A DNA stretch of 64,000 nucleotides. Source: a virus. The notes under the pieces were generated by a model that worked only from the letters and a program-made list of their open reading frames with translations, ran no database searches and was not told the DNA's origin. The stretch is taken from positions 1-64,000 of IMG/VR virus record IMGVR_UViG_3300036770_001877; one strand, written 5' to 3'. Numbering within the stretch: the first letter of the stretch is position 1; each line of letters starts with the position of its first letter. The position numbers were made by a program, and so were the translations under genes. Below are positions 10,162 to 17,844 of the stretch, in pieces.

Positions 10162-11244
10162 ATGCCCTTTGTAAGTAGCGTTAGAAACAATTTTGGTATT
10201 CAAAAAAGACCTTTTCCTATTAGTGATGGTAAAGGGTCTGTAACCTCTTCTGGCGGTACGATAACCACTCTTGGTGGTTATCGTATACATTCTTTTACAT
10301 CAACAGGTAGTTCTTCATTTACATTTACTGTTTCTGAAAATGTAGCTGGAAATGGGTCCATACGAAGTGATGGAACTTTAAACACTGGGTCTGGTACAAC
10401 GGGAGCCCTAGTAGAGATTTTAATGGTGGGAGGCGGAGGCGCAGCTGGAAACTATTCTGGTGGCGGGGGAGCTGGAGAAGTACTTTCAATATCTCGAATA
10501 TTAACTGCGGGCACGTATTCGTTAAGCATAGGGTCTGGAGGAACTGGAAGTAATACTGGAACCTGGAATGATAATAGGCATGGACAAGATACCACCGGTT
10601 TTGGAGAAACAGCTAAAAGAGGTGGTGGAGGAAAATCTTCTGACAACGATACAGATGGTGGAGTCGGTGCAAACGGAACGCTAACCTCTGTTGGAAATGG
10701 TGGTGGCGGTTCTTCACGTACTGCTGGTTATTTTGGTACTGTAGGAACTTCAGTAGGAGCTGGAGTGACTCGTTACGGGGGTAATCGTGGTGGGCAAATA
10801 TCCAGTGGTGGTGGTTCTATAAACCAAGGCCCTAACTATCCTGGTGGCGGAGGCGGAGGAGCAGGTGCTTCTGTAACTGGAGATACTGGCGGAACTACAT
10901 CTAATAACTCTTCTGGTATTGGTGGTATTGGAGTTGTAAATTCTATTTTAGGCACCGCATACTATTGGGGCGGCGGAGGAGGTGGGGGAGTTTATTATAA
11001 TAGCCCTGCAACTACTGCTGGCTCTGGAGGACTTGGTGGAGGCGGTGGAGGAGGAAATGTTAATCCTGGTTTAGGTGGCGGTCAAGCGTTAAACGCTGGT
11101 GGAAATGGGCAGGCAGTCTCCCCATATAACGGAGGAAGTGGTGGCGCTAATACTGGCGGCGGCGGTGGTGGTGGTAGAGGCGAAACTGGCGGAACTGGCG
11201 GAAATGGCGGCTCAGGAATTGTTGTAGTACGGTACCGTATATAA
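10162..11244 (+). CDS. Glycine-rich adhesin-like fibre protein, copy 2
   Basis: This 360-residue protein is the counterpart of the 318-residue protein at 4763. The N-terminus ([12 protein letters not shown]) and the GGYRIHSFTSTGSSSF segment match it, and multiple Gly runs follow (GGGGGGGVYYN, GGGGGGGR and others) before a C-terminal IVVVRYRI strand. The middle Gly-rich loops differ strongly between the copies, as expected for receptor-binding loops under selection. It fits the Gly_rich_2-type fibre-tip family. Confidence 0.75.
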   Translation: MPFVSSVRNNFGIQKRPFPISDGKGSVTSSGGTITTLGGYRIHSFTSTGSSSFTFTVSENVAGNGSIRSDGTLNTGSGTTGALVEILMVGGGGAAGNYSGGGGAGEVLSISRILTAGTYSLSIGSGGTGSNTGTWNDNRHGQDTTGFGETAKRGGGGKSSDNDTDGGVGANGTLTSVGNGGGGSSRTAGYFGTVGTSVGAGVTRYGGNRGGQISSGGGSINQGPNYPGGGGGGAGASVTGDTGGTTSNNSSGIGGIGVVNSILGTAYYWGGGGGGGVYYNSPATTAGSGGLGGGGGGGNVNPGLGGGQALNAGGNGQAVSPYNGGSGGANTGGGGGGGRGETGGTGGNGGSGIVVVRYRI

Positions 11245-11625
11245 ATGCGTTTTAAATCGTCGCAAAATATCTTTAAAGATTTTGGGGAAGTGTTTGACCC
11301 AAATTGGATGGACTCTGACAAAATAATTTTACCTCCCAAAACTGATTGGGATTACAAACGCGAAATGCGTTTTGAAGATGTAAATATTTGGGAAGTCATT
11401 TATGAGCAAGGCGGAGCTGTTGCAGTATATGCGGCTTGGGACCCATATGCAGAGTTTTATTTGGTAAGAGTAGGTTGGTTTAAAGAAGTTCAAGGCCACG
11501 GCTTTGAGACATACTACGGACCAGGAGCTCAGAAACAAGTGCAAAAACGTGCAAAAGAATTAGGCATTCATCTCTGCACTCAACAACATTGGGTAGAGCC
11601 TGAAGATATGTGGCTATACCAGTAA
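11245..11625 (+). CDS. Hypothetical protein in the fibre cluster
   Basis: This 126-residue protein starts immediately after the preceding stop. It is rich in aromatics (WDYKREMRFEDVNIWEVIYEQGG, then AVYAAWDPYAEFYLVRVGWF and TYYGPGAQKQVQKRAKELGI). It looks like a compact globular alpha/beta protein rather than a fibre. It has no equivalent in the first cassette and no recognised family. Confidence 0.65.
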   Translation: MRFKSSQNIFKDFGEVFDPNWMDSDKIILPPKTDWDYKREMRFEDVNIWEVIYEQGGAVAVYAAWDPYAEFYLVRVGWFKEVQGHGFETYYGPGAQKQVQKRAKELGIHLCTQQHWVEPEDMWLYQ

Positions 11626-11634
11626 ACTGTCAAG

Positions 11635-12000
11635 ATGGCCATCAACTTTCCAGACAGCCCTGCGCTAAATGAGCTATTCGGAGTAGGCGACCAGATTTGG
11701 TACTGGGATGGCTATGTGTGGCGCATCAGCTTAGCTCAAGGAGCTACTGGTCCTACTGGTCCAACCGGACCCATTGGACTGACAGGCGCTACTGGTCCTA
11801 CAGGACCACAAGGAGTTACTGGCCCAACTGGTCCAACAGGACCGACTGGTGCTCAAGGTATACAAGGTATTACTGGTCCAACTGGTTCTACAGGACCAAC
11901 AGGACCGACTGGTCCGGTGTTCCAAAACATTGATGGTGGAACACCAACTACAATTTATGGTGGCTCATCAATTATTGACTGCGGAGGTCCAACCGGCTAA
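11635..12000 (+). CDS. Short collagen-like fibre protein, copy 2
   Basis: The 121-residue protein begins with an [13 protein letters not shown]...[10 protein letters not shown] head shared with the protein at 5719, followed by about 20 Gly-X-Y triplets rich in GPT (residues 37-97). A short C-terminal segment ([19 protein letters not shown]) follows, a motif commonly seen at the end of phage structural proteins. Its stop overlaps the next ATG (TAATG). Confidence 0.75.
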   Translation: MAINFPDSPALNELFGVGDQIWYWDGYVWRISLAQGATGPTGPTGPIGLTGATGPTGPQGVTGPTGPTGPTGAQGIQGITGPTGSTGPTGPTGPVFQNIDGGTPTTIYGGSSIIDCGGPTG

Positions 12001-13706
12001 TGGCTGTCAGAGTTCAATTTAGACGCGGCACCGCTTCAGAGTGGGCATCCGCTAACCCAATTATGTCTCAAGGTGAAGTCGGCTATGAGTATGACACTGG
12101 CCGATTCAAAGTAGGTAATGGTACACAAGGCTGGAACTCGCTTCCATATTCTTCAGGTGTTACTGGCCCTACTGGTCCTAGCTCTACTCTTACAGTTGGA
12201 ACTGTAACAAATCTTTCTCCCGGCGCTGCCGCTACTGTAACAAATAGCGGAACATCTACCGCAGCAGTTTTTAATTTTGGAATTCCACAAGGCGTAACTG
12301 GACCAACAGGTTCAACTGGCCCAGTTGGTAACGCAGGTCCTACTGGACCAACCGGAGCAACTGGACCAACTGGAGCTGCATCAACAGTTACTGGTCCTAC
12401 CGGACCTACTGGAGCAACGGGACCACAAGGTGTTCCTGTTCGACTTCTTGGTTCTGTTGCAGATGTACCTTCACTTCCATCTACTGGTAATACTTTAGAT
12501 GATGCTTACATTGTTGAATCTGATGGAGATTTATATGTGTGGGACGGCAGTGCTTGGTTTAATGCTGGCCCTATTGTGGGTCCACAGGGTGACACTGGAC
12601 CGACAGGCCCCACAGGCGATACAGGCCCCACAGGACCTACAGGTGCTACTGGAGTTGTATCTGTAACTGGTCCTATCACCAACACTGGAACATCAACCGA
12701 TGCGGTAATTGGTATTGACCAATCATTACTATCTTTAACTCTTTCACAAATTTCTGATGCTGGAACGGCAGCTGGAAAGAACTATCCAACTACCGGTGAT
12801 GCAGTCGCTGGTGAGGTAGTACTAGGGGATGACTCTCGTTTATCAAATGAGCGAACACCAACAGATAACTCAGTAACCACTGGCAAGATTGCAGACTCTA
12901 ACGTAACCACTGGCAAGATTGCAGATTCTAACGTAACAAATGAAAAATTAGCTAACGACAGCATTACTATTGGAACTACTGAGATTGTTCTTGGAACAAC
13001 GGCAACATCTATTTCAGATTTAACAATATCTAACTTAATAGTAGATGAATCCATAGTGTTTGAAGGCTCTACATCAGACGCCTACGAAACTACTTTGCAG
13101 GTAACAGACCCAACTGTGGATAGAACAATAACTATCCAAGATGCTTCTGGAACCCTACCCCTAGCTGAGCACGTCCTAGCTTCATTAGGTATGCCGACTA
13201 CCAATGCGGTAGACGTAGCTCCAAGATGGGACAACCAGTCGGCTGCTCTTGTCAGTGGCACGGTATATATGACGTTCTTCACTCCGCTAAAGGATATTGA
13301 GATTGACGATATCTCGGTATCTTCAGCAGGTACCGCTTCTGCTGGAACAACCCTGGCTCGTTTCGGTCTCTACACTTACGACGAGACCACAGCAACACTT
13401 GTAGCTAGAACTGCTAGCGACACCACCATATTCTCGGTGCGTAACACTCTGTATACAAGAACCCTTAACGCCACTGGTGGATATCCACTTACTTACACAC
13501 TCAAAGCTGGAGTTCGGTATGGGCTTGCAGTTGTTTGGGTTGGAACAACACCTGGAACTGCATATGTCGCATACGGTTTCCCACCAGGGTCAGTAGCAGG
13601 ATTGAGTCCAAAACTAAATGGAGCAATCACAGGTCAAACAGATTTGCCAACAACTGGAACACCAGTAACAACTCAAAACATCGGACTATGGGGTAGGTTA
13701 TCGTGA
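12000..13706 (+). CDS. Collagen-like fibre with Mtd-type N-terminal domain
   Basis: This 568-residue protein starts with [16 protein letters not shown] followed by [21 protein letters not shown], the signature of the Mtd N-terminal (phage fibre/hyaluronidase N-terminal) domain that anchors receptor-binding proteins to the baseplate. Gly-X-Y triplets follow near residues 55-145 and 197-220. Between them is the [15 protein letters not shown] module also seen at 527. Two identical short [10 protein letters not shown]-type repeats lie near residue 300, and a globular beta-rich C-terminal domain (about 390-568) is probably the receptor-binding head. It is the last gene of the fibre block. Confidence 0.8.
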   Translation: MAVRVQFRRGTASEWASANPIMSQGEVGYEYDTGRFKVGNGTQGWNSLPYSSGVTGPTGPSSTLTVGTVTNLSPGAAATVTNSGTSTAAVFNFGIPQGVTGPTGSTGPVGNAGPTGPTGATGPTGAASTVTGPTGPTGATGPQGVPVRLLGSVADVPSLPSTGNTLDDAYIVESDGDLYVWDGSAWFNAGPIVGPQGDTGPTGPTGDTGPTGPTGATGVVSVTGPITNTGTSTDAVIGIDQSLLSLTLSQISDAGTAAGKNYPTTGDAVAGEVVLGDDSRLSNERTPTDNSVTTGKIADSNVTTGKIADSNVTNEKLANDSITIGTTEIVLGTTATSISDLTISNLIVDESIVFEGSTSDAYETTLQVTDPTVDRTITIQDASGTLPLAEHVLASLGMPTTNAVDVAPRWDNQSAALVSGTVYMTFFTPLKDIEIDDISVSSAGTASAGTTLARFGLYTYDETTATLVARTASDTTIFSVRNTLYTRTLNATGGYPLTYTLKAGVRYGLAVVWVGTTPGTAYVAYGFPPGSVAGLSPKLNGAITGQTDLPTTGTPVTTQNIGLWGRLS

Positions 13707-13828
13707 TAGAAAGAATTGATTTAGGAATTGACCCATTAACTGGGGTACGGAAATATGAAGTTCGGGATGCAAGCACTGGGGAGGTTATAGGCTACGATTA
13801 TGTAGCTCCAGAATCCGAACCTAGTTAG
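13703..13828 (+). CDS. Small hypothetical protein (41 aa)
   Basis: A GTG start overlaps the stop of the fibre gene (GTGA), and the frame runs for 41 codons ([32 protein letters not shown]). The second half looks like a beta hairpin ([17 protein letters not shown]). The coupling and protein-like composition support a real gene. The function is unknown. Confidence 0.55.
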   Translation: MIERIDLGIDPLTGVRKYEVRDASTGEVIGYDYVAPESEPS

Positions 13829-13835
13829 GCCTTGC

Positions 13836-14897
13836 ATGAAAGTCGCTGTTTACACCATAGCTTTAAATGAAGAACACTTTGTATCCAGATGGTACGAGTC
13901 AGCTAAAGATGCCGACTACCTACTAATTGCAGATACCGGTTCTACAGATGGAACTCCAGATACTGCAGTTAATCTAGATATAAATGTCTACGACTTGTCT
14001 ATAAAACCCTGGAGGTTTGACGACGCCCGCAACGCATCATTGGCTTTAATACCAGCCGATATTGACTACTGCATCGCACTGGATATGGATGAAGTACTCA
14101 TGCCAGGTTGGCGAAAAGAACTAGAAAAGGCCCACACCCATAAGTGGACACGACCACGATACAAATACACGTGGAGCTGGAATCCTGATGGCTCGCCAGG
14201 ATTACAGTACGGCGGTGACAAGATTCACCTACGCCATTACTATCGCTGGAAGCACCCTGTACACGAAGTCATAGTCCCTGACAGGATTGCGGAGACTCAA
14301 GGGTGGACAAATCTGGAGATACATCACTATCCAGATAGCACTAAGTCTCGTGGCCAGTACTTCCCACTTCTTGAGCTGTCAGTTAAGGAAGACCCTAGCG
14401 ATGATAGAAACGCATTTTATTACGCTAGAGAATTATTTTTTCACGGGCAATTTGAGAAATCAATTGCTGAATTCCAAAGACATCTGAGCTTACCGCGAGC
14501 TACCTGGCGGCCAGAACGCGCCGCCTCCATGCGCTACATTGCAAAGATGTCTGACAACCCGACAGAGTCAGAGGCTTGGTTTAAGCGAGCTATAGACGAA
14601 GTGCCAGATAGACGAGAGGCCTATGTAGAGCTAGCCAAGCTTTACTACGAACAAGCTAGGTGGGCAGAGTGTCTGCAGGTTTCTGAGAAAGCTTTAGAGA
14701 TTAAAGACAAGCCATTAGAATATCTGTGCGAGGAGTTTGCTTGGGGTTCAGAGCCCTGGGATTACGCGGCAATCGCATCTTACAACTTAGGTCTTTTTGA
14801 TAAAGCACTTAAATATGGAGCCAAAGCCGTAGAATTGAATCCACAGGACCAAAGGCTTAATAACAACCTGGTCTACTACCAGCTTAAGGAGGCGTAG
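13836..14897 (+). CDS. GT2-family glycosyltransferase with TPR-like C-terminus
   Basis: The 353-residue protein has a GT-A fold N-terminus: an ALNEE motif at residues 9-13, DTGSTDGT at 33-40, FDDARNASL at 61-69 and the metal/nucleotide-binding DMDE at 83-86. This is the family of SunS-like and other GT2 enzymes that transfer sugars from nucleotide sugars. The C-terminal part (from about residue 190) is helical with tetratricopeptide-like repeats (AYVELAKLYYEQARWAECLQ, then AIASYNLGLFDKALKYGAKA), as in some peptide-modifying glycosyltransferases. It is placed directly after the collagen-like fibre genes, so glycosylation of the Thr-rich collagen tracts is an attractive inference. Cell-surface or DNA glycosylation are alternatives. 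Confidence 0.85.
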   Translation: MKVAVYTIALNEEHFVSRWYESAKDADYLLIADTGSTDGTPDTAVNLDINVYDLSIKPWRFDDARNASLALIPADIDYCIALDMDEVLMPGWRKELEKAHTHKWTRPRYKYTWSWNPDGSPGLQYGGDKIHLRHYYRWKHPVHEVIVPDRIAETQGWTNLEIHHYPDSTKSRGQYFPLLELSVKEDPSDDRNAFYYARELFFHGQFEKSIAEFQRHLSLPRATWRPERAASMRYIAKMSDNPTESEAWFKRAIDEVPDRREAYVELAKLYYEQARWAECLQVSEKALEIKDKPLEYLCEEFAWGSEPWDYAAIASYNLGLFDKALKYGAKAVELNPQDQRLNNNLVYYQLKEA

Positions 14898-15430
14898 TGC
14901 GAGCCTATACTCCGGGCGGAAGATTTGATTCAGATTTTGAATTAGACTCTATGGGCGATGGAATAACCGCTGACCTAACAAACCCTGCTGGTACTACCGC
15001 TGAGTGGTGGATATTCGACAGAGTCAATAGCACTAAAGACCCGATATACGATGTAGAGCCAATCGGAGGCGGACGCCTCTGGACTGGGCCCTACACCCTA
15101 TCGGTTATTAGAGCCTCAATTACTCAAGGTGCTACCCCAGTCACTGACCGAGGTTTCTATAACGCCGATACGCTACACCTAACTTTGAACGTAGATGACC
15201 TACGCCGTGTAAGCCCTGACTTGTTTAACGACCGAGGCTTAGTCAAGTCGGCAATTGACTTATCAAACAGGTACCGCCTTGTTTGGAAAGAACAGGTCTA
15301 CCGACCATTTAAGACTCAACAAGCTGGACAGGTTTCAGATAGACACACCATCATCACCTTAGATTGCATACAATTAATGCCAGACGAGCTTGTTAACGAC
15401 ACTCAGTTCTTGGCGTACGCCCAAGCCTAG
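14897..15430 (+). CDS. Putative neck or head-tail completion protein
   Basis: This 177-residue protein from GTG overlaps the glycosyltransferase stop. The sequence shows a beta-rich core (GRLWTGPYTLSVIRASITQG, TLHLTLNVDDL, RHTIITLDCIQL). Similar small beta proteins upstream of tail genes act in head closure or as tail completion factors. No specific family was recognised, so the role is inferred from size, composition and place. Confidence 0.5.
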   Translation: MRAYTPGGRFDSDFELDSMGDGITADLTNPAGTTAEWWIFDRVNSTKDPIYDVEPIGGGRLWTGPYTLSVIRASITQGATPVTDRGFYNADTLHLTLNVDDLRRVSPDLFNDRGLVKSAIDLSNRYRLVWKEQVYRPFKTQQAGQVSDRHTIITLDCIQLMPDELVNDTQFLAYAQA

Positions 15431-15438
15431 GAGGAAAT

Positions 15439-15612
15439 ATGAAGGGTAAGAAGAAGGTCGAAAAGGTAATGAAAGAGTACAAAGAAGGAACTCTTCATTC
15501 AGGCAAAGACCCTAAGGGTCCAAAGAAAGCCAAGAAGGTAACCTCTAAAAAGCAGGCTGTAGCCATTGCTATGTCTGAGGCTGGAATGGCAAAGAAGAAA
15601 AAGAAAAAGTAA
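15439..15612 (+). CDS. DUF6496-like small lysine-rich protein
   Basis: An AGGAGG ribosome-binding site lies 5 bases before the ATG. The 57-residue product carries VEKVMKEYKEGTLHSG and SKKQAVAIAMSEAG, the hallmark of DUF6496 (small phage and environmental proteins of unknown function). It ends in a run of lysines. Its stop overlaps the next ATG (TAATG), so it is the first of a coupled set of basic mini-proteins. Confidence 0.7.
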   Translation: MKGKKKVEKVMKEYKEGTLHSGKDPKGPKKAKKVTSKKQAVAIAMSEAGMAKKKKKK

Positions 15613-15779
15613 TGCCAAAGAAACGTATTGGTCAGTCAGTGGGTAAAGCCCCTACTAAGGCTGTGAACATTGCCCTTACTGGTAGTAAGTACTCTTCTGG
15701 CGGACAGAAAGTAAAGCGTAAAAAGGGTGGCGTTATCAGAAAACCTAAAGCCACTATTCGCTACAAGAGGGGTAAGTAA
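15612..15779 (+). CDS. Lysine-rich mini-protein (55 aa)
   Basis: This is a 55-residue, strongly basic protein (KKRIGQSVGKAP ... RKPKATIRYKRGK) coupled to both neighbours through TAATG overlaps. No family was recognised. Composition suggests nucleic-acid or anionic-surface binding. Confidence 0.6.
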   Translation: MPKKRIGQSVGKAPTKAVNIALTGSKYSSGGQKVKRKKGGVIRKPKATIRYKRGK

Positions 15780-15997
15780 TGGCCAAAAAAGAAAAGCCTG
15801 CAACCATTAAAGCTGGCGGAGCTCCTCACGTTGTCTATAAAAAAGACAAAAAAGTTATAGTTGACCACCTTGGAAAAAAGGGTGGCAAGTGGGACAAGAT
15901 AGATTTAACTAAACATACAAAAGCTAAGTCTGTGAAGGAAGGGGTTAAAGCCGTAAAGAAATGGCATAAAACCCGTCCGCATAAGAAAGGCAAATAA
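15779..15997 (+). CDS. Lysine-rich mini-protein (72 aa)
   Basis: This 72-residue basic protein contains an HVVYKKDKKVIVDHLGKKGG beta-hairpin-like segment followed by a Lys-rich helix and ends RPHKKGK. TAATG overlaps couple it to the genes on both sides. The function is unknown. Confidence 0.65.
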   Translation: MAKKEKPATIKAGGAPHVVYKKDKKVIVDHLGKKGGKWDKIDLTKHTKAKSVKEGVKAVKKWHKTRPHKKGK

Positions 15998-16167
15998 TGG
16001 TCAAAAAAGAGAAGCCAGTCTGGGACAAAAAAGACCCAACTCCAGGTAAGTCTAGTAAACTTAGTAAGAAGCAAAAAGCTTCTGCCAAGGCTAAAGCTAA
16101 AGCAGCGGGGCGCCCCTACCCGAATCTAGTGGACAACATGGCTGCGGCCAGAAAGAAGAAAAAATAA
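15997..16167 (+). CDS. Lysine-rich mini-protein (56 aa)
   Basis: This 56-residue basic protein starts with VKKEKPVWDKKDPTPGKSSK, has an Ala/Lys helix in the middle and ends NMAAARKKKK. TAATG overlaps couple it to the previous and next genes. The function is unknown. Confidence 0.6.
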   Translation: MVKKEKPVWDKKDPTPGKSSKLSKKQKASAKAKAKAAGRPYPNLVDNMAAARKKKK

Positions 16168-16268
16168 TGTGCGCTAAATGTGGATGCGGGTGCAAGCCTG
16201 GTAAGCCAGCGAAGGGATGTAAGTGCTCATGCGCGACCTGCAAATCAGCCAAAAAGAAAAAGAAGTAG
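16167..16268 (+). CDS. Metallothionein-like Cys-rich mini-protein (33 aa)
   Basis: This 33-residue product has eight cysteines at positions 2, 5, 7, 9, 18, 20, 22 and 25, a mirror-symmetric C-x2-C-x-C-x-C-x8-C-x-C-x-C-x2-C arrangement. It ends in five lysines like its neighbours. The start overlaps the previous stop (TAATG). The spacing suits a metal-thiolate cluster (Zn, Cu or Cd). Metal binding is inferred from spacing; homology to known metallothioneins is not claimed. Confidence 0.55.
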   Translation: MCAKCGCGCKPGKPAKGCKCSCATCKSAKKKKK

Positions 16269-16324
16269 TTTGCGGGTGCGGTAACTGCGCTTGCGGAAAG
16301 GACAACAATGGCCAAAACTCCTAG
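16229..16324 (+). CDS. Candidate overlapping Cys-rich ORF / -1 frameshift extension
   Basis: A second frame, -1 relative to the 33-residue Cys-rich gene, is open from base 16223 to the TAG at 16322-16324. It encodes a further cysteine cluster, VCGCGNCACGK. An ATG at 16229 could start it, but no convincing ribosome-binding site precedes it. Alternatively ribosomes could slip -1 in the Lys-codon run just before the upstream stop, where tRNA-Lys on AAG can re-pair with AAA. Coincidental coding is possible. Confidence 0.3.
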   Translation: MRDLQISQKEKEVVCGCGNCACGKDNNGQNS

Positions 16325-16601
16325 CTTTATGAAGGGCAAGTATACAAAGTCTAAGGACGAGAAGATGGATGCTCGCCTTACTAAAAAGGCTGGCCTAGAT
16401 AAAGAAGACAAAGAAAAGTTTGAAAAGATGGACAAGGCTCACGGCAAGAAAAAGAAGCCTAAGACCATTGCTGAAGATAAGAAAATAGACACAGCTCTTA
16501 TCAAGAAGATTAAAGCCAAGGCTAAAGCCCATGAGAAAAAAGAAGGTAAAAAGGGCGAAGAGGCTGAGGAAAAACGAGAAAAGAAGAAGGAAAAGAAGTA
16601 A
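16308..16601 (+). CDS. Highly charged lysine-rich protein (97 aa)
   Basis: This 97-residue protein has a GGAAAGGA ribosome-binding site before its ATG. It is almost entirely Lys, Glu, Asp and Ala and is predicted to be helical or disordered (KSKDEKMDARLTKKAGLDKEDKEK ... EKREKKKEKK). It closes the basic mini-protein series and is followed by a strong terminator. The function is unknown; a DNA- or scaffold-interacting role is possible. Confidence 0.65.
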   Translation: MAKTPSFMKGKYTKSKDEKMDARLTKKAGLDKEDKEKFEKMDKAHGKKKKPKTIAEDKKIDTALIKKIKAKAKAHEKKEGKKGEEAEEKREKKKEKK

Positions 16602-16607
16602 AGCTTG

Positions 16608-16629
16608 GGCCCCCGAAAGGGGGCCTTTT
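16608..16629 (+). terminator. Rho-independent terminator
   Basis: A 7-bp GC-rich stem (GGCCCCC/GGGGGCC) closed by a GAAA tetraloop is followed by TTTT. It begins seven bases after the stop of the preceding gene and separates the mini-protein block from the tail genes. Confidence 0.85.
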
Positions 16630-16710
16630 GCTTTATTATTGAACTGGTTCCATGCGGGAACCAAAGCTGTACCCCTGCGTTTGACCTTGATACTCCACTA
16701 GGAGCTTGCC

Positions 16711-16884
16711 GTGCCCTACTTGTTTGAAGATAAGTACCGAAAGGTATCGGAGCCTACTGAGGCGGATTTTGCCCGTGGCTTAGCCGATAGCAATGCCGAA
16801 AAAACACGCAAAGGTACGCAGAACTTTTTAGCAGGGCTGGTAGTGGGTATCTTGTCAGCACGCACGGGAAAACGGCGTAGATGA
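16711..16884 (+). CDS. Small hypothetical protein (57 aa)
   Basis: A GTG start with an AGGAG site upstream opens a 57-residue frame. The N-terminal half is polar (YLFEDKYRKVSEPTEADFARGLADSNAEK); the C-terminal part has a short hydrophobic stretch (NFLAGLVVGILSA) followed by basic residues, so a single membrane-associated helix is possible. The ATGA overlap with the next gene supports it. A 7-bp hairpin (16645-16663) without a T tract lies upstream. Confidence 0.55.
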   Translation: MPYLFEDKYRKVSEPTEADFARGLADSNAEKTRKGTQNFLAGLVVGILSARTGKRRR

Positions 16885-17198
16885 TTAATGACGTTCTCTC
16901 TAGCTCACTAAAGAAGCTAACAAAAACACTTACAGCGGATATCCGCAAAGACGCCCTTATTGCTGGGTGGCCTGTGGCATTGGCCGACTCCTTGTCTGTA
17001 AAGATTGAGCGCAACTCCCTATCGGTTGAGTACCCAGAAGACTTTTCTCAAAAGATTGAAGACCTTGAGTATGGCGACGGCATGTCTACACCTAGACCTG
17101 TGCTACGCCGGTTTGCCTCTAAGCATAAGTTGAAACTGAAGAATGACATTACTGAGGCGAGCGCCGACTGGTTGTTTGAAGAAGGGATACTTCCATGA
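16881..17198 (+). CDS. Putative neck/head-tail connector protein
   Basis: This 105-residue protein overlaps both neighbours by four bases. It starts with an amphipathic helix (VLSSSLKKLTKTLTADI) and ends with SADWLFEEGILP. Its position directly before the tail terminator candidate and sheath suggests a neck or tail completion role. No family was recognised. Confidence 0.55.
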   Translation: MINDVLSSSLKKLTKTLTADIRKDALIAGWPVALADSLSVKIERNSLSVEYPEDFSQKIEDLEYGDGMSTPRPVLRRFASKHKLKLKNDITEASADWLFEEGILP

Positions 17199-17806
17199 GT
17201 TTTATCCTTGCCGAAGACGCTGCCCTAAAAACAAAGATGCAAGGCATCGTAGTTCCTGACGAAAAGAATGGAACACGCTCAGTACAAGTCTGGTTTGCTA
17301 ATCCAGATGTTGAGACTCGCCAGCAGTCGTATCCCTATATCACAATAGAACTTATTGGAATTGACTGGGCTAACTATAGACAGCACTCAGGTTATCTTGA
17401 AGATAACGACCGCCAAGGAACTGTTACCCCAATTAATGGAGAAGTGTTTAGATATGAATCCCCAGCTACTTGGGATTTGCTTTATCAAATAACAGCTTAT
17501 TCTCGTCATCCACGCCATGACAGAATTATCGTAGCCCACTTATTGGGCCAAGATTTTGTAGCAAACCGCGGGTTTCTACCCGTGCCTAATGACCTAGGAA
17601 CAGAAACTTCCTGGCGTCACATTGTTATGCAAGATTTCGCTAAGCGCGACACCATAGAGGACGGACGTCGGTTATACCGAAGTGTGTTCACTGTACTCGT
17701 GACTAGTGAAGGAACCCCGACCGACGGAGATTCTGTCGCCTGGGTTGAAGATGTACTGATAAACGAAAACCCAACCTATATCCCATCCGACTACGAAGAG
17801 TTGTAA
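17195..17806 (+). CDS. Putative tail terminator / neck protein
   Basis: This 203-residue protein immediately precedes the sheath gene, the usual place for the tail terminator that caps sheath and tube. Conserved-looking segments are SYPYITIELIGIDWA near residues 50-64 and WDLLYQITAYSRHPRHDRIIVAHLL near residues 95-120, a pattern seen in tail completion proteins that form hexameric rings. The assignment rests on synteny and this pattern. Confidence 0.55.
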   Translation: MSFILAEDAALKTKMQGIVVPDEKNGTRSVQVWFANPDVETRQQSYPYITIELIGIDWANYRQHSGYLEDNDRQGTVTPINGEVFRYESPATWDLLYQITAYSRHPRHDRIIVAHLLGQDFVANRGFLPVPNDLGTETSWRHIVMQDFAKRDTIEDGRRLYRSVFTVLVTSEGTPTDGDSVAWVEDVLINENPTYIPSDYEEL

Positions 17807-17844
17807 TACTCGTAAACCAAAGAAACTAACTAAGGAGAAAACCA

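Noticed and set aside
16645-16663. 7-bp hairpin TGGTTCC/GGAACCA as a second terminator
   Set aside because: It has no T tract and follows a much better terminator; its role is unclear.
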